Counted from the stretch's first letter, positions 1 to 10,237 are shown. The stretch is 64,000 bases of DNA from Nostoc carneum NIES-2107 (GCA_002368155.1 AP018180.1:1116001-1180000); one strand, 5' to 3'. The notes: a model not told the origin generated them from the sequence alone. Numbers and translations: made by a program.

Positions 1-541
1 TTGCCCCTACTGCCAGTACAGACTCAAGGGCAGCTGGAACATGGAGGCAATCACAGCCATCGTTACCCGCAGCAGCCACAATCAGAACGTTGTGTTCTTG
101 GCACAATTGAACTGCATTCGCCAGTAATCGATCAGATTCAGCCGATGCAGCCAACTGACCACCACTAATGTTGATCACATTGGCTCCCTGCTCCACTGCT
201 TGCGTAATTGCCCGTGCAAGGTCTATTTGGGAACAAGGCGCAAGTCTTCCTTCTTTCCCATCAGTAAACACAGGTACAATTAAGCCTCGACAATGAGGTG
301 CAATACCACGAACAGCACTGTTATGTTGACCAAAGATGATGCTAGCAACATGAGTTCCATGCTGGGATGCAAAACCTCGATCTGGGATACCAGAAACCAA
401 GGTTGGAAGCTGAGTTAGATTAGCTCCGTCAAAGCAGGGGTGAGATTGGTCAACGGGCCCGTCAAGTACAGCAATGCATATACTAGGATGACCACTAACC
501 TTGTCATCAGCGAAATTATTTATGTCAATCTCTAACACCAT
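1..541 (-). CDS. PatA/PatG-like subtilisin (S8) protease, N-terminal part
   Basis: Serine protease of the subtilase family, cut by the left edge, so only about 180 N-terminal residues are visible. Read on the minus strand, it has the catalytic Asp block ICIAVLDGPVDQSHP, the catalytic His block QHGTHVASIIFG, and the substrate-cleft/oxyanion region with VINISGG and IVAAAGNDG. The AVLDGPVD and HGTHVASIIFGQ wording is characteristic of the cyanobactin maturation proteases PatA/PatG, which cleave precursor peptides; that assignment is from memory of the family. The start is the first ATG in frame (541). The frame stays open upstream to a stop near 751, but no ATG, GTG or TTG lies in that extension. 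The catalytic Ser and any C-terminal domain lie outside the window, so PatA, PatG or a stand-alone relative cannot be separated. Confidence 0.8.
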   Translation of the reverse strand, partial: MVLEIDINNFADDKVSGHPSICIAVLDGPVDQSHPCFDGANLTQLPTLVSGIPDRGFASQHGTHVASIIFGQHNSAVRGIAPHCRGLIVPVFTDGKEGRLAPCSQIDLARAITQAVEQGANVINISGGQLAASAESDRLLANAVQLCQEHNVLIVAAAGNDGCDCLHVPAALESVLAVGA

Positions 542-954
542 TGCGAGTCCTGTGTCTGTGCTGTATAGCTCAACATTTCTGTTTTCATCATTGTTAGTAA
601 ACCTTTTACCTACTACTATTAAGGTGAAAAAAGTTCTTAGCCGAATGTCATGCTCGAAAAGATAAACTTTTGCCAGGATAGGGTGCTGTGGATGTAGGAA
701 ATAATTTGCGAAAAATAGAAATAAGTACAGACACTAATTTTCCTAACTGCCTACTGCTGTGTCAATTCATTCTGAAATTGAATCACTATAGTTGAAATTT
801 GCTGATGCTCTTTTGAGAGTCTTATAGGCATTAAAATAAAATCAGCTAACTCTTTAAGTCTTTCTTAATATCAATACTATTTCTTTTTAATTAAATTGCT
901 AATTAACTATTTTTAGATATTATAAAAGTGATAATTAATTATTTGTAGGTAGCG
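542..954. other. AT-rich intergenic stretch
   Basis: Between the protease start and the tandem repeat array. It is AT-rich and should carry the protease promoter. I see no convincing gene, hairpin or regulator box. Confidence 0.4.
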
Positions 955-1232
955 TTGATTAACTCTACTTGCAAACAACGATCGCAGCACTTTTAGGTCT
1001 AGTGAAAGTGCGATCGCTTCCCAACAGATTGACTAACTATGCTTGCAAACAGCGATCGCAGAATTTTTCGGTCTACAGAAAGTGCGATCGCTTCCCAGCA
1101 GATGGATTAACTCTGGTTTGCAAACAGCGATCACAGAACTGTTAGGTCTAGTGAAAGTGCGATCGCTTCCCAGCAGATTGATTAACTCTGCTTGCAAACA
1201 GCGATCGCAGAACTGTTAGGTCTAGTGAAAGT
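955..1232. repeat. four tandem ~74-bp repeats containing HIP1 sites
   Basis: Units at 955-1028, 1029-1102, 1103-1177 and a truncated fourth at 1178-1232. Each starts with a TTGATTAAC-like segment, carries CTTGCAAACARCGATCGCAG and GTCTAGTGAAAGT, and (units 1-3) ends with GCGATCGCTTCCCARCAGA. The last unit stops 5 bp short of the stop codon of the caspase-WD40 gene. Two GCGATC-type palindromes per unit would allow stem pairing. Confidence 0.9.
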
Positions 1233-1237
1233 AACTG

Positions 1238-4200
1238 CTACTTGCCAACTAACTTGGGCACATTGTCACACAAATGGCGATCGCTCTCATTAACATTGGG
1301 GTTATTCTCCAAATAGTCACGCACTTGATCGCAACCGCGTGCCATTAAATCATCAAGAGTTAATTTCGACAAAATTTCTAAATTCCACAAAACCACAGTT
1401 CCAGATGAACTTCCTGAAGCCAACAACTTCTCATCCGCGTTGAAACTGACACTATTGATATCAGTTCTGCCGTTTAGGATGTTAATTTGTTTACGGGTGG
1501 CAACATCCCAGAGTCTGATGGTGTGGTCGTTACTTGTAGAAGCCAACAGCTTTCCCGAGGGGCTAAAACTGACACTAGTGACCTGTAGCCGATGTCCAAT
1601 GAGGGTAGCAATTTCTTTACGGGTAGCAATGTCCCAGAGTTTAACAGTGTTGTCACCACCCCCAGAAGCTAGCAGTCGTCCATTCGGGCTGAAGCTAACG
1701 CTATTAACCCCAACCCCAGAAATGTGTCCCGTGAGAGTGGCGATTTCTTTACGGGTAGCAACATCCCAGAGTTTAATGGTACTGTCCCCACTTCCAGACG
1801 CTAGCAATTGCCCATTCGGACTAAAATTTATACTGCGAACTACATCCTTATGCTTTTTTAGGGTAGGAATTTCTTGGACTCTCACCACATCCCAGAGTTT
1901 AATGATACCATCCCAACTTCCAGATGCCAGTAGTCGCCCATCCGGACTGAAATTGGCACTCATAACCCAATGACGATGTCCGCTCAGGGTATCAAGTTCT
2001 TGACGCTTGTCAACATCCCAAAGTTTAATATTATGATCCCAACTTCCAGATACCAGTAGTCGCCCATCCGGGCTGAAATTGACACTTTGAACCCAATAAC
2101 GATGTCCGCTCAGGGTATCAAGTTCTTGACGCTTGTCAACATCCCAAAGTTTAATATTATGATCCCAACTTCCAGATGCCAGTAGTCGCCCATCCGGACT
2201 GAAACTAACGCTACTAACCTTGCCACTATGTCCCTTAAGGGGGGCAATTTCTTCACGGGCTGCAACATTCCAAAGTTTGATGGTACTGTCATAACTGGCG
2301 GAAGCCAGCACTTGCCCATCCGTGCTAAAACTGATGCCATTTACCTCAGCGCGATGCCCCGTAAGAGTGTCAATTTCTTTTTCTTTGTTGGTGGTAACAT
2401 CCCAAAGTTTAATGGTACTGTCCGAACTTCCAGATGCCAGTAGCCGCCCATCCGGGCTAAAACTAGTACTTTGAACCCGCCCAGTATGCCCCTTGAGGGT
2501 AGTGATTTCTTTGCGGGTGGCTACGTCCCAAAGTTTGACGGTGCTATCATCACTACCAGAAGCTAGCAGTCGCCCATTTGGGCTAAATCTAACACTAAAA
2601 ACCCAACCACGATGCCCTGAGAGAGTCTTAATTTCTTTGTGGGTGGCGACATCCCAGAGTTTAATAGTGTTATCAAAACTGCCGGAAGCTAGTAGTCGTC
2701 CATCTGGACTTAAACTAACGCTATTGATTCGATCTTTATGTCCGGTAAAGGTGGCGATTTCTTTGCGTGTACTGATATCCCAGAGTTTGATGATATTCCC
2801 TTCACTCGCTATCGCCAGCACTTGCTCCGAAGGATCAAAAGTGAGACCATTGCAGCCATTGCCATCCGCATTATACCCTGGAAGCGTAACTATTTCTTTG
2901 CCAGTAGCTACATCCCAAAGTTTAACGCTTTTCTCCGGCGAACTTGCAGAAACTAGCAGTCGCCCCGAAGGACTGAAAGTGACAAAATTTACTACATTCC
3001 CATGTCCATTGAAAGTTTTAATTTGTTTACCTGTAGTGGCATCCCAGAGTTTGATGTTTTTGTCAGCACTAGCAGAAGCTAGCAGTTGCCCATCCGGACT
3101 AAGACTAACACTATAAACCTCCGCTTTGTGCCCTTCCAAGCGGTTTCGCTCTTTAACCCAGAGAACTGCATTTTGCAACGCAACTTTAACCTGAAACTGC
3201 ATATCGGAATTTACCCCGAATGCTTCTTGTTTGACTTGTTTGCCTGCATTTATGCTTGTCAGCAGAGCATCAAATTCTTTATTCGAGTCGAATAATTCTT
3301 GCGATCCATTTGTAAGAGCACCGATCGTTGAGACAAGTTGTTTTTGTGCATTTATCCATTGAATAAATGCAATGACTGCTGCTGCACTAATTGTTAATAT
3401 TACTCCCTGAGCAATTCGCCAGCGCCAACTATGATTCTGGCGTTTTTGCAATAAGCTTTTCTGCACAAACTCAGTTTCTAGTTGGTTAAACCAGTTTTCA
3501 TCAGAGTTAAGTTTTTCATCTAAAACATCAAGATAAGGATTTGTATCCCACAAAAACTCTGTGGATTTATTTCTCCGTTGTCCTTGCTGATTCTCAGAGC
3601 TTCGTAATCTTCGAGCTAAGTTTGCAGGAATTTGATTCACGAAGTTTTCAATAGGCAAGAGTATTCGATCTACAGCCACCAAAACAGGTGCAGCCTTGTC
3701 TAAAATTCCTTGTTGTTCTTTGTCTTGATTTTTAAAATTTGCCCACCTCTGTGCATCCGGAGTTAACTCTCGTTGTAGAAGTAAACTTGCTTCATCTTCT
3801 TGCTTCCACCCCAGCAGTTTTTGCCATCCCCGCACTAAAGCATCATGGGCAGGTTCTACATAATAATTACCTTCAGCATCTTCTCCTGTAACCAATAACC
3901 TTGCTTTGGTAAAACGCTCAATTACTTCTTTAACTAAATCATGTTTAGGAGGGGGATATTCTAGTTCTGATAGCGGTACTCGTCTGCGTGCTAATTCACC
4001 TCCACCAATAGCAACCATCCGCAGCATTACTTGACGGATAATTTGGTCATAAGCCGGATTTTGTTGAACTAAAACCTCATATTCTGCATCAGCCTTTTGA
4101 GTCAGCGATTGGATAACTCCCCCCAAATCTTGATAATCTGCTTGAGTCAGCGCCCGGTCAATTGTGATACCTCTATTTTTGGCATCTATTTGTCGCTGTA

Positions 4201-5848
4201 AATATCTGAGATAAAGTTCGCTCAAGGCGAAAGACAGCAAGGGTAATGCTCCTGGCATATCCGCTACTTCATCAATCAATTGTTCTACTAATTCGTGGGG
4301 CTGAAAATACATTACCCGTGCTTCTGCGGGTTTCTCAATCGCTTCGCGCAATTCTCCTCTTGTCATCGCTGGTACAATAAATCGTCCGCTGTACCAACGA
4401 CTTTTAAGCTCAGTATTTCCCGCGTTATAGTTTGTGGGGACAAATTTTAAACCAGCATCTCTAATTTGGGGTTCAAAGTCAGAACGTAAGGATAAAACTA
4501 CTCGTAATCTCTGGCGATGAACATTAATTGCTGTGAGTATTTGTTGGAAAAATTCCTTGCGCTCATCCTCGTTTTGACAGAGAGTAATAATTTCTTCGCT
4601 TTGGTCAATAAACAGTAATAACTTAGATTTAGGGTGATTTTTAGCCCAAGCATCAATACTCATTGCCAAGTTCTGCTCTGGGTTTTGGGCTGGTATTTCT
4701 GGTAATTGGGCATTTTTTAAAGCATTATTTAACGCTTGTAAGGGAGTCTCACCAGGACGGATAGGTTCTAAGATTTCCCATTTTTCAGTATGATCTTGGC
4801 GGAGTTGGGGAATTAATCCTGCTTTGACTAAACTAGATTTACCCGAACCAGAAGCACCTAAAACTACTGTCAAGGGATGACTTTTAACAAACTGATGTAA
4901 TTTTTCTACCAGCTTACTTCTACCAAAAAACAGTTCCCTGTGTTCCTCATCATAAGATTCCAAACCTCGGTAGGGATTTTTTGAGGCATCTAAAGGTGGG
5001 GCAGGCGGTAAATTAAGTTCATGCCCTGGGTTAAGGAAAATATACTCGCCTTTATCATGCTTCTTCAAAGGCCAAATTCCAGGGGTTTGGCGTTGGCGAT
5101 TTCCTTCCGTGGCTGGTTCAACTGCATCCCGTAAATATAAGTAGAGTTCGGTAGCAGTAATTACTCCATCTCCTGCGGATTTACCATTGGTAGAAGGAGG
5201 ATAGGCATCGGCTTTACCTGCAAGTGCTTCTATTAATGCTGCTGCAAAGGGGGAATGATTGCCTACTTGACCTCGTTCCGATTTGAGTACAAAGGCATCT
5301 AAAGCTTTTTGGTCATAGGCAGCACTAGTAATTACTTGCCAAGCGGGATCGGTAATAAAACGGTCATAGCGTTCTTTATGGATGACTTCTGGTGTAGTTA
5401 ATAAATCCCTGGTGCTTGACCAACGAAATGCTCCTGCAAAACAGCAGTCCAGAATTCCTAAGAAATGATGGCAAGGTAATTTCTCTAAGGATTCCTGCAA
5501 TTTGGTCATAGGGAGATAAGTTTCAGTAGCGTTCAATTTGGCATCTTGGGGAATTAAATAACCTGTTGGGCCATCATCGCCATTTAAAGCTATCCCATGA
5601 CCAGCAAAGTAAAACAGCAAGCGGTCATTTTCACTTACTTGTTCTGCTAATGTTTTTTCTAAAAGTTGATTTAAATTTTTCAGGGTAGCTACTTCGTCTA
5701 AACATACCCATACTTTATATTCATGTTTTTCTCGCAGTATTTCAACTAACTTTTTGGCATCATTGACAGCATTCTGTAAAGGAGAAATACCGTTTGTGTA
5801 ATTATTGATGCCGACGATAAATGCTAGATTTCTAGAGAACTCAGACAT
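1238..5848 (-). CDS. caspase-nSTAND-WD40 protein (copy A)
   Basis: A 1536-residue signalling protein. Residues 1-270 form a caspase-like (peptidase C14) domain with YFAGHG (His84) and ILDCCFAGAF (Cys135/136). A STAND-type P-loop NTPase follows, with Walker A GASGSGKSS at 331-339 and a Walker B-like LLLFIDQSEE near 410-419. A hydrophobic segment near 820-840 probably crosses the membrane. Fourteen WD40 repeats (about 905-1490, pattern SFSPDGRLLASGS..IKLWD) would form one or two propellers. By analogy with STAND proteases, ligand sensing by the WD40 part would trigger NTP-dependent assembly and protease activation; this is inference. It is paralogous to the gene at 11294 along its whole length, including the C-terminal Cys-containing tail. 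The start has no strong ribosome site. Repeats 8 and 9 are almost identical in DNA. Confidence 0.9.
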   Translation of the reverse strand: MSEFSRNLAFIVGINNYTNGISPLQNAVNDAKKLVEILREKHEYKVWVCLDEVATLKNLNQLLEKTLAEQVSENDRLLFYFAGHGIALNGDDGPTGYLIPQDAKLNATETYLPMTKLQESLEKLPCHHFLGILDCCFAGAFRWSSTRDLLTTPEVIHKERYDRFITDPAWQVITSAAYDQKALDAFVLKSERGQVGNHSPFAAALIEALAGKADAYPPSTNGKSAGDGVITATELYLYLRDAVEPATEGNRQRQTPGIWPLKKHDKGEYIFLNPGHELNLPPAPPLDASKNPYRGLESYDEEHRELFFGRSKLVEKLHQFVKSHPLTVVLGASGSGKSSLVKAGLIPQLRQDHTEKWEILEPIRPGETPLQALNNALKNAQLPEIPAQNPEQNLAMSIDAWAKNHPKSKLLLFIDQSEEIITLCQNEDERKEFFQQILTAINVHRQRLRVVLSLRSDFEPQIRDAGLKFVPTNYNAGNTELKSRWYSGRFIVPAMTRGELREAIEKPAEARVMYFQPHELVEQLIDEVADMPGALPLLSFALSELYLRYLQRQIDAKNRGITIDRALTQADYQDLGGVIQSLTQKADAEYEVLVQQNPAYDQIIRQVMLRMVAIGGGELARRRVPLSELEYPPPKHDLVKEVIERFTKARLLVTGEDAEGNYYVEPAHDALVRGWQKLLGWKQEDEASLLLQRELTPDAQRWANFKNQDKEQQGILDKAAPVLVAVDRILLPIENFVNQIPANLARRLRSSENQQGQRRNKSTEFLWDTNPYLDVLDEKLNSDENWFNQLETEFVQKSLLQKRQNHSWRWRIAQGVILTISAAAVIAFIQWINAQKQLVSTIGALTNGSQELFDSNKEFDALLTSINAGKQVKQEAFGVNSDMQFQVKVALQNAVLWVKERNRLEGHKAEVYSVSLSPDGQLLASASADKNIKLWDATTGKQIKTFNGHGNVVNFVTFSPSGRLLVSASSPEKSVKLWDVATGKEIVTLPGYNADGNGCNGLTFDPSEQVLAIASEGNIIKLWDISTRKEIATFTGHKDRINSVSLSPDGRLLASGSFDNTIKLWDVATHKEIKTLSGHRGWVFSVRFSPNGRLLASGSDDSTVKLWDVATRKEITTLKGHTGRVQSTSFSPDGRLLASGSSDSTIKLWDVTTNKEKEIDTLTGHRAEVNGISFSTDGQVLASASYDSTIKLWNVAAREEIAPLKGHSGKVSSVSFSPDGRLLASGSWDHNIKLWDVDKRQELDTLSGHRYWVQSVNFSPDGRLLVSGSWDHNIKLWDVDKRQELDTLSGHRHWVMSANFSPDGRLLASGSWDGIIKLWDVVRVQEIPTLKKHKDVVRSINFSPNGQLLASGSGDSTIKLWDVATRKEIATLTGHISGVGVNSVSFSPNGRLLASGGGDNTVKLWDIATRKEIATLIGHRLQVTSVSFSPSGKLLASTSNDHTIRLWDVATRKQINILNGRTDINSVSFNADEKLLASGSSSGTVVLWNLEILSKLTLDDLMARGCDQVRDYLENNPNVNESDRHLCDNVPKLVGK

Positions 5849-6395
5849 AAGTGATTTTCTTAGTTATTTTTTCTATTTGTTGAAAATCTATATCGTATTT
5901 CAGTAAATAAGTTACGCGCTTCAGGACACGGCATTCATAATCTTTTCGTATATCAAATTATCTTACTGGTGCCGTGTCCCTACAAAGAATTTATTGCTCT
6001 AAGGTAGTTATCTAAAAACAGATGTCAGCTCATACCAATTCTTCATGAAGCTGCATAAAATTTGATCCCCCCTAGCCCCCCTTAAAAAAGGGGGAAAAAG
6101 AATCAAAGTCCCCCTTTTTAAGGGAGAAACCGGAATAAAACTCTCAAAGTCCCCCTTTTTAAGGGGGATTTAGGGGGAGCTAAATATGTGCAACTTCACA
6201 TGAAATTGGTATCATGTGATATCCAAATAAAACTACCCTCCAGGGATAAGTTGAAAACGCAGATTAGGGACTTCTATAAATTAAATTATTTAATTAGCAA
6301 GGGCGAAGATATTGAGTAAAATTTTTTTCTCCCTCTGCACCCTTGCTTCCTCTGCTCCCCCTGCTTGCCAAAGCGATTTATTATTTTGAACTCCC
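5849..6395. other. intergenic region with a MITE-like element
   Basis: Separates two minus-strand caspase genes. The middle is occupied by the repeat at 6031-6212; the rest is AT-rich with no gene seen. It should hold the promoter of the caspase-WD40 gene. Confidence 0.5.
6031..6212. repeat. MITE-like element with ATACCAATT ends
   Basis: Ends are ATACCAATT on the left and AAATTGGTAT on the right, in inverted orientation. The interior has several C-tract/G-tract inverted repeats (CCCCCTTTTTAAGGGGGA type). A related copy, in the opposite orientation by its interior, lies at 38781-38928. Confidence 0.75.
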
Positions 6396-8411
6396 TTATA
6401 TCTTGGGGCGCACGGTAGTAATGTGGATTTGACTAGTAATCCAGTCATCATAAAGTTCTTCTTCTTCTGGTGCGGCTCTTAAGTCGCGAGATTGGACGCG
6501 CTTCATTAAACGGTTGAGGGTTCCGTTTCCCCGTCCTACTTCTCTTTCAGGAAAGAAAGGTAAATCCAGTTCATTTTGTTTGAGTAAGGTAGCATCAAAT
6601 TCAGCAGTGCTAACAATTAGCTTGAGAATATCTTGGCTTTGAGTAATTCCTTGTTTCCAAAGTTTTTCTCGCACAGTCGGATAGATGTTTTCTCCTCTTA
6701 ATGCCCAAGCTTCTTCTCCTGGTTTGAGCCAAACACCTCCAGTTTCTAATAATTCGGGACTAACTGCATAACTGTCTGTCAAATCTAGGAGGGCGCAAAA
6801 TAGTTCTTGATTGCTATTATTTTTGAGCTTGAGTTTAAAAGCAGGGCCTTTCCACTTACCATTTTGCTGTTGATAATGCAAGTTAATTTGAGGATCTTTG
6901 AGTTCTTTGTCTTCTTGATAAATGACTATTTGCACTGCATCTGCGGGAATACTACTGGTAGCGGGGCTGGAGAGTTCAGCAATGTTTGTCCAACGAGTAA
7001 TATGCTCTAATCGCTCAATTGCTTGCAAGGCATTTTGTTCTGTATAACCTTGAATTGGTGCAACTAATGGGCGATCGCCAGATGGGCGAGTAATTGTATA
7101 TTGTCCATTACGTGCAAGTAACTTAAATTCGGCCTCTTCAGGGGTTGCAACTTCTTTTAAGTAGAGTGAGGGCTGGTTTCCAGCGCTAATTGTTTGTAAA
7201 GCGGTGCGGGCTAGTTCTACTCCTGCTGATTCACCAGTAATCACAACTCCTTTCGGTGGTAAAGGTAGACTAGCGATCGCACCTTTAAAAGTCATTCCTG
7301 GCTCTAAAGTTTCAATACCGCTAATTTGCACTAAACTCAGCTGTGGTTTGACTGCAATTACTTTCGCTTCACCTATAGCTGCGGACAATTTCTGCATCTG
7401 TTGTGGGGAGCTATCAAAGGGAAATAATGCTAATAAAGTTGTTTCTTCCCCTGAAGGTTGGGGGATTCCATGCACTGAACCTGCATCAATTACCCACTGA
7501 TGCTCTTTGTGATAACTAACAGTTAGGTAGGGTTTGTGTTGGGCGATCGCTCCTCCTAAAAAGGGGTGTTCTATATCATCTAAGTCTGTTGCTTCTAATT
7601 GTGGGGATTGCGCTAAAACTTTACTCTGAACTAAAGCATAGGTACGTTTAAATAAATCTCTATAAGTTAAACTACCATTGGCTTTTTTCAAAGTATCTAC
7701 TAGGAAGTAAGAAAATGCTCCCCGGCGTTGCCCATTGATAGTATATTCTTTTGCTGTTTCGCGATCGCGGCAAGCTGCTAGAAAAATATGTTTTGCTCGT
7801 GGTAAATTCCAACCTGTAGGTTCTTTTGCCAGACTGCGTTCAGTTAATAGTTGTTCGGCTTCTAAATGAGACACAATGTAGCTTTCTAATGGACGTTTTC
7901 TGCGATCGATAGGAGCTTTCCTCTCAGCGGTGTCTGCTTCAATATCTCCACGGGTGCCGGAACTGGAGTGGCAGCAGTCCATAATAATCGTAATGTGAGG
8001 GTTTTTCTGGGCAATCTCTGCAATCAGCTTTGCTATTTCCTTATCTGCCAAGCCCCATCCCCCCGGACTCATACTGTCGTAACAAATCAGTGTTTCGTTG
8101 AGTCTGTCTGGTTCTATAGTCCAATACTCTTGCGGGGCTTCTTCTTGAGAACCATGCCCTGCATAATAGAAAAACGCTACATCTCCACTTTCCGCTTGAC
8201 ACAGATGTTGGCGAAAACTATTAATGATCGCTTGCCGAGTAGCATCTTTATTTAACAGTGTACGTAAATGTAGCTGATATCCACCTGTATCTACTCGTCC
8301 TTCTAAATACTCTTTGATTGCAGTTATATCATTGACACAACCCTGCAATGGAGGAACAGGACTTACATATTCATCAATTCCAACAAGCAAAGCATATAAA
8401 TTACGCGTCAT
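6396..8411 (-). CDS. caspase family protein
   Basis: A 671-residue protein with an N-terminal caspase-like domain (about 1-270): FFYYAGHGSQ (His86) and IIMDCCHSS (Asp145, Cys146, Cys147), the metacaspase/orthocaspase style of active site that favours Arg/Lys cleavage. The C-terminal 380 residues are not recognised with confidence. They include a beta-rich stretch near 500-600 with conserved-looking DLTDSYAVSPELL and WLKPGEE, similar in style to C-terminal domains of other cyanobacterial caspase proteins. No NTPase, TPR or WD40 module is present. It is transcribed in the same direction as copy A but 547 bp upstream, so a shared transcript is uncertain. Confidence 0.85.
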   Translation of the reverse strand: MTRNLYALLVGIDEYVSPVPPLQGCVNDITAIKEYLEGRVDTGGYQLHLRTLLNKDATRQAIINSFRQHLCQAESGDVAFFYYAGHGSQEEAPQEYWTIEPDRLNETLICYDSMSPGGWGLADKEIAKLIAEIAQKNPHITIIMDCCHSSSGTRGDIEADTAERKAPIDRRKRPLESYIVSHLEAEQLLTERSLAKEPTGWNLPRAKHIFLAACRDRETAKEYTINGQRRGAFSYFLVDTLKKANGSLTYRDLFKRTYALVQSKVLAQSPQLEATDLDDIEHPFLGGAIAQHKPYLTVSYHKEHQWVIDAGSVHGIPQPSGEETTLLALFPFDSSPQQMQKLSAAIGEAKVIAVKPQLSLVQISGIETLEPGMTFKGAIASLPLPPKGVVITGESAGVELARTALQTISAGNQPSLYLKEVATPEEAEFKLLARNGQYTITRPSGDRPLVAPIQGYTEQNALQAIERLEHITRWTNIAELSSPATSSIPADAVQIVIYQEDKELKDPQINLHYQQQNGKWKGPAFKLKLKNNSNQELFCALLDLTDSYAVSPELLETGGVWLKPGEEAWALRGENIYPTVREKLWKQGITQSQDILKLIVSTAEFDATLLKQNELDLPFFPEREVGRGNGTLNRLMKRVQSRDLRAAPEEEELYDDWITSQIHITTVRPKI

Positions 8412-9532
8412 AGTCTTTTCTTGACGATGTACTTCAATTAGTTAAATTGTCTAATGTCTGTTTTGAGTTGATTGACTCTACTCAAATCTGGCTAGCTCAT
8501 AGTTAGCTACACAACCTATGAATAGTAGCTCCATACGTCTTAACTCGTATGCAACACAAATTTATATTGCTACTATTATTTTCCAGATGATACTTGTAGA
8601 AATCTATAGAACAGCAGTTAAAAGTATATTAACAGCATTAGCAAATTTACGATAGTAATTTCCCATAAGAAAATTTAATTTAAATAATTGCTATTCCAGA
8701 GTTACTGCACCCATAAGAATCGAGCTTATTACACCAGCGCTGCTGAAAGATGTAATGGCAGCAGCAGCACATCAAAATGATAAGCAAAACTTTACCTGTT
8801 TCCCACCGTTAATTTATTTATGGAGGTGAAGCTGCGAGTCTTTCTATTCTAAAAGCTGGCAATCGATGCCATTGGAGGGATTGAGGTTCTGGCAAAGTTG
8901 AGGAATAAAATTACTACTTTGACTAGCTACAAATTCCAAATTATCATTGATAATCATTATACAAGTGACACAGATTTTATTAATTGGCACGCTGACAATG
9001 AATCTCCAAGGTGGCTAAAACCATAGTAATTCCAAGCTTTTCGGCTAATATTGCATCCGTAACTTAGAGTCAGATCACATAATTTTGAAGACTAATCACC
9101 TACTCTACACAGAGATAGTTTTTCTTTCTTATATATGTAATAAAGCCTTGGTGGTTTATATATTTCACAGTAGATGACCTCAATTTATGCTTTTATTACG
9201 CAACTAAAAAATATTTTTTTCATATTATTGAAACCTCTTAGCTATTTGCTTTTGTATGAGTATTTAGATGAGATTCTTATGAGATTACTCAGCCAGAAAA
9301 TTGCTAAATTCAAAAGTAAGCTCAAATTGTTGAGCTAAAAAATTGTTCAAGACTTTTCTTAACAAGGCTTGAAGAATTTACTAATTGAAGATTGCTTATG
9401 GTTTGTGCATCTAGTACCATCCCTCGACGAGCAACTGCAATCGAAGAGATTTAGCACTTGTTCGGGAAATCCACTCGAAGCAAGTGATAGCCAAAATTAC
9501 CAAATAATCAAATCTATATTGTGAGGTTAACC
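8412..9532. other. 1.1-kb intergenic region, no gene seen
   Basis: Divergent region between the caspase gene (minus) and the L,D-transpeptidase-like gene (plus). It is AT-rich with many stops in all frames. A stretch near 8941-8961 (ATCATTGATAATCATTAT) resembles a Fur box but lies about 570 bp from the nearest start. I found no RNA gene or mobile element here. Confidence 0.4.
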
Positions 9533-10237
9533 ATGAATATACAAGTTGTTCAGATCAAGAGTTCTAAAAGTAATGGCAAATCCCAAACTGGCGACATGGC
9601 TAGTCGGATTTACAACTACATGATGAAAAAAGGCTACACCGTATTTACCGAACGGCAGGAATACAACATCATCTATATAGAAGGAATGAATGTAGATCTG
9701 ACACTCAACGACGATCGCCCCAACTATTTCAACGATCTGCGCTTGGTGCTGGAAATTCAAGAAGGCAAGCCTGTAATCTTAGACCAATGGGAGGGAACAA
9801 CCGAACCAGGAGCAAGGTATACTAATACACCTGTAAATCGCAACGGCGCTGCCAGGATTAAGTTTGGACAGTATCGAGCTTGGCAGGTAGGAACACACCA
9901 AGCAGGCAAACCTACGGCACATGAGGCATTAGTGCAAACAGGCGGTGAGGTGAGCGTTCATAGAGACTTTGATAAAAACTTTTTGCGTACTAATGACAAA
10001 ATTGATACTGGATTCTTCGGCATCAACCAGCATTGGGGATTTGACTTTCCCCAAAACGATATCAAGACAGCCAGTGCTGGTTGCTTAGTAGGACGCACGA
10101 CAGCAGGACACAGACAATTTATGGAATTGGTGAAGCAAGATAAGCGCTATCGAGCAGATAAAAATTATGTATTCTATGCAACTGTAATTGCAGGTGATGA
10201 CCTGATGAAGCCGGAAAATGATGTTACCATAAGTTAA
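9533..10237 (+). CDS. L,D-transpeptidase-like (YkuD-type) protein
   Basis: A 234-residue protein. I chose the ATG at 9533 because GAGG (9523-9526) sits 6 bases upstream; the GTG at 9521 would include that site. Residues 160-190 hold INQHWGFDF (His167) and TASAGCLVGR (Cys184), matching the order and spacing of the YkuD-type His...[ST]xGC catalytic motif, in which the usual SHGC is SAGC. If active, it would cleave or crosslink peptidoglycan stem peptides. No signal peptide is visible, which is unusual for a periplasmic enzyme and would suit delivery through lysis or a secretion machine. The family assignment rests on the motif only. Confidence 0.5.
   Translation: MNIQVVQIKSSKSNGKSQTGDMASRIYNYMMKKGYTVFTERQEYNIIYIEGMNVDLTLNDDRPNYFNDLRLVLEIQEGKPVILDQWEGTTEPGARYTNTPVNRNGAARIKFGQYRAWQVGTHQAGKPTAHEALVQTGGEVSVHRDFDKNFLRTNDKIDTGFFGINQHWGFDFPQNDIKTASAGCLVGRTTAGHRQFMELVKQDKRYRADKNYVFYATVIAGDDLMKPENDVTIS

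Noticed and set aside
1440-3295. Plus-strand frames opposite the WD40 region of copy A
   Set aside because: Shadow frames created by the periodic blade sequence on the opposite strand.
8941-8961. Fur-box-like sequence
   Set aside because: Partial match (best over the right two-thirds), about 570 bp from the nearest start, in an AT-rich region where such matches arise by chance.
9521-9532. GTG start for the transpeptidase-like gene
   Set aside because: The GAGG that serves the ATG at 9533 would lie inside the coding region, and nothing suitable precedes the GTG.
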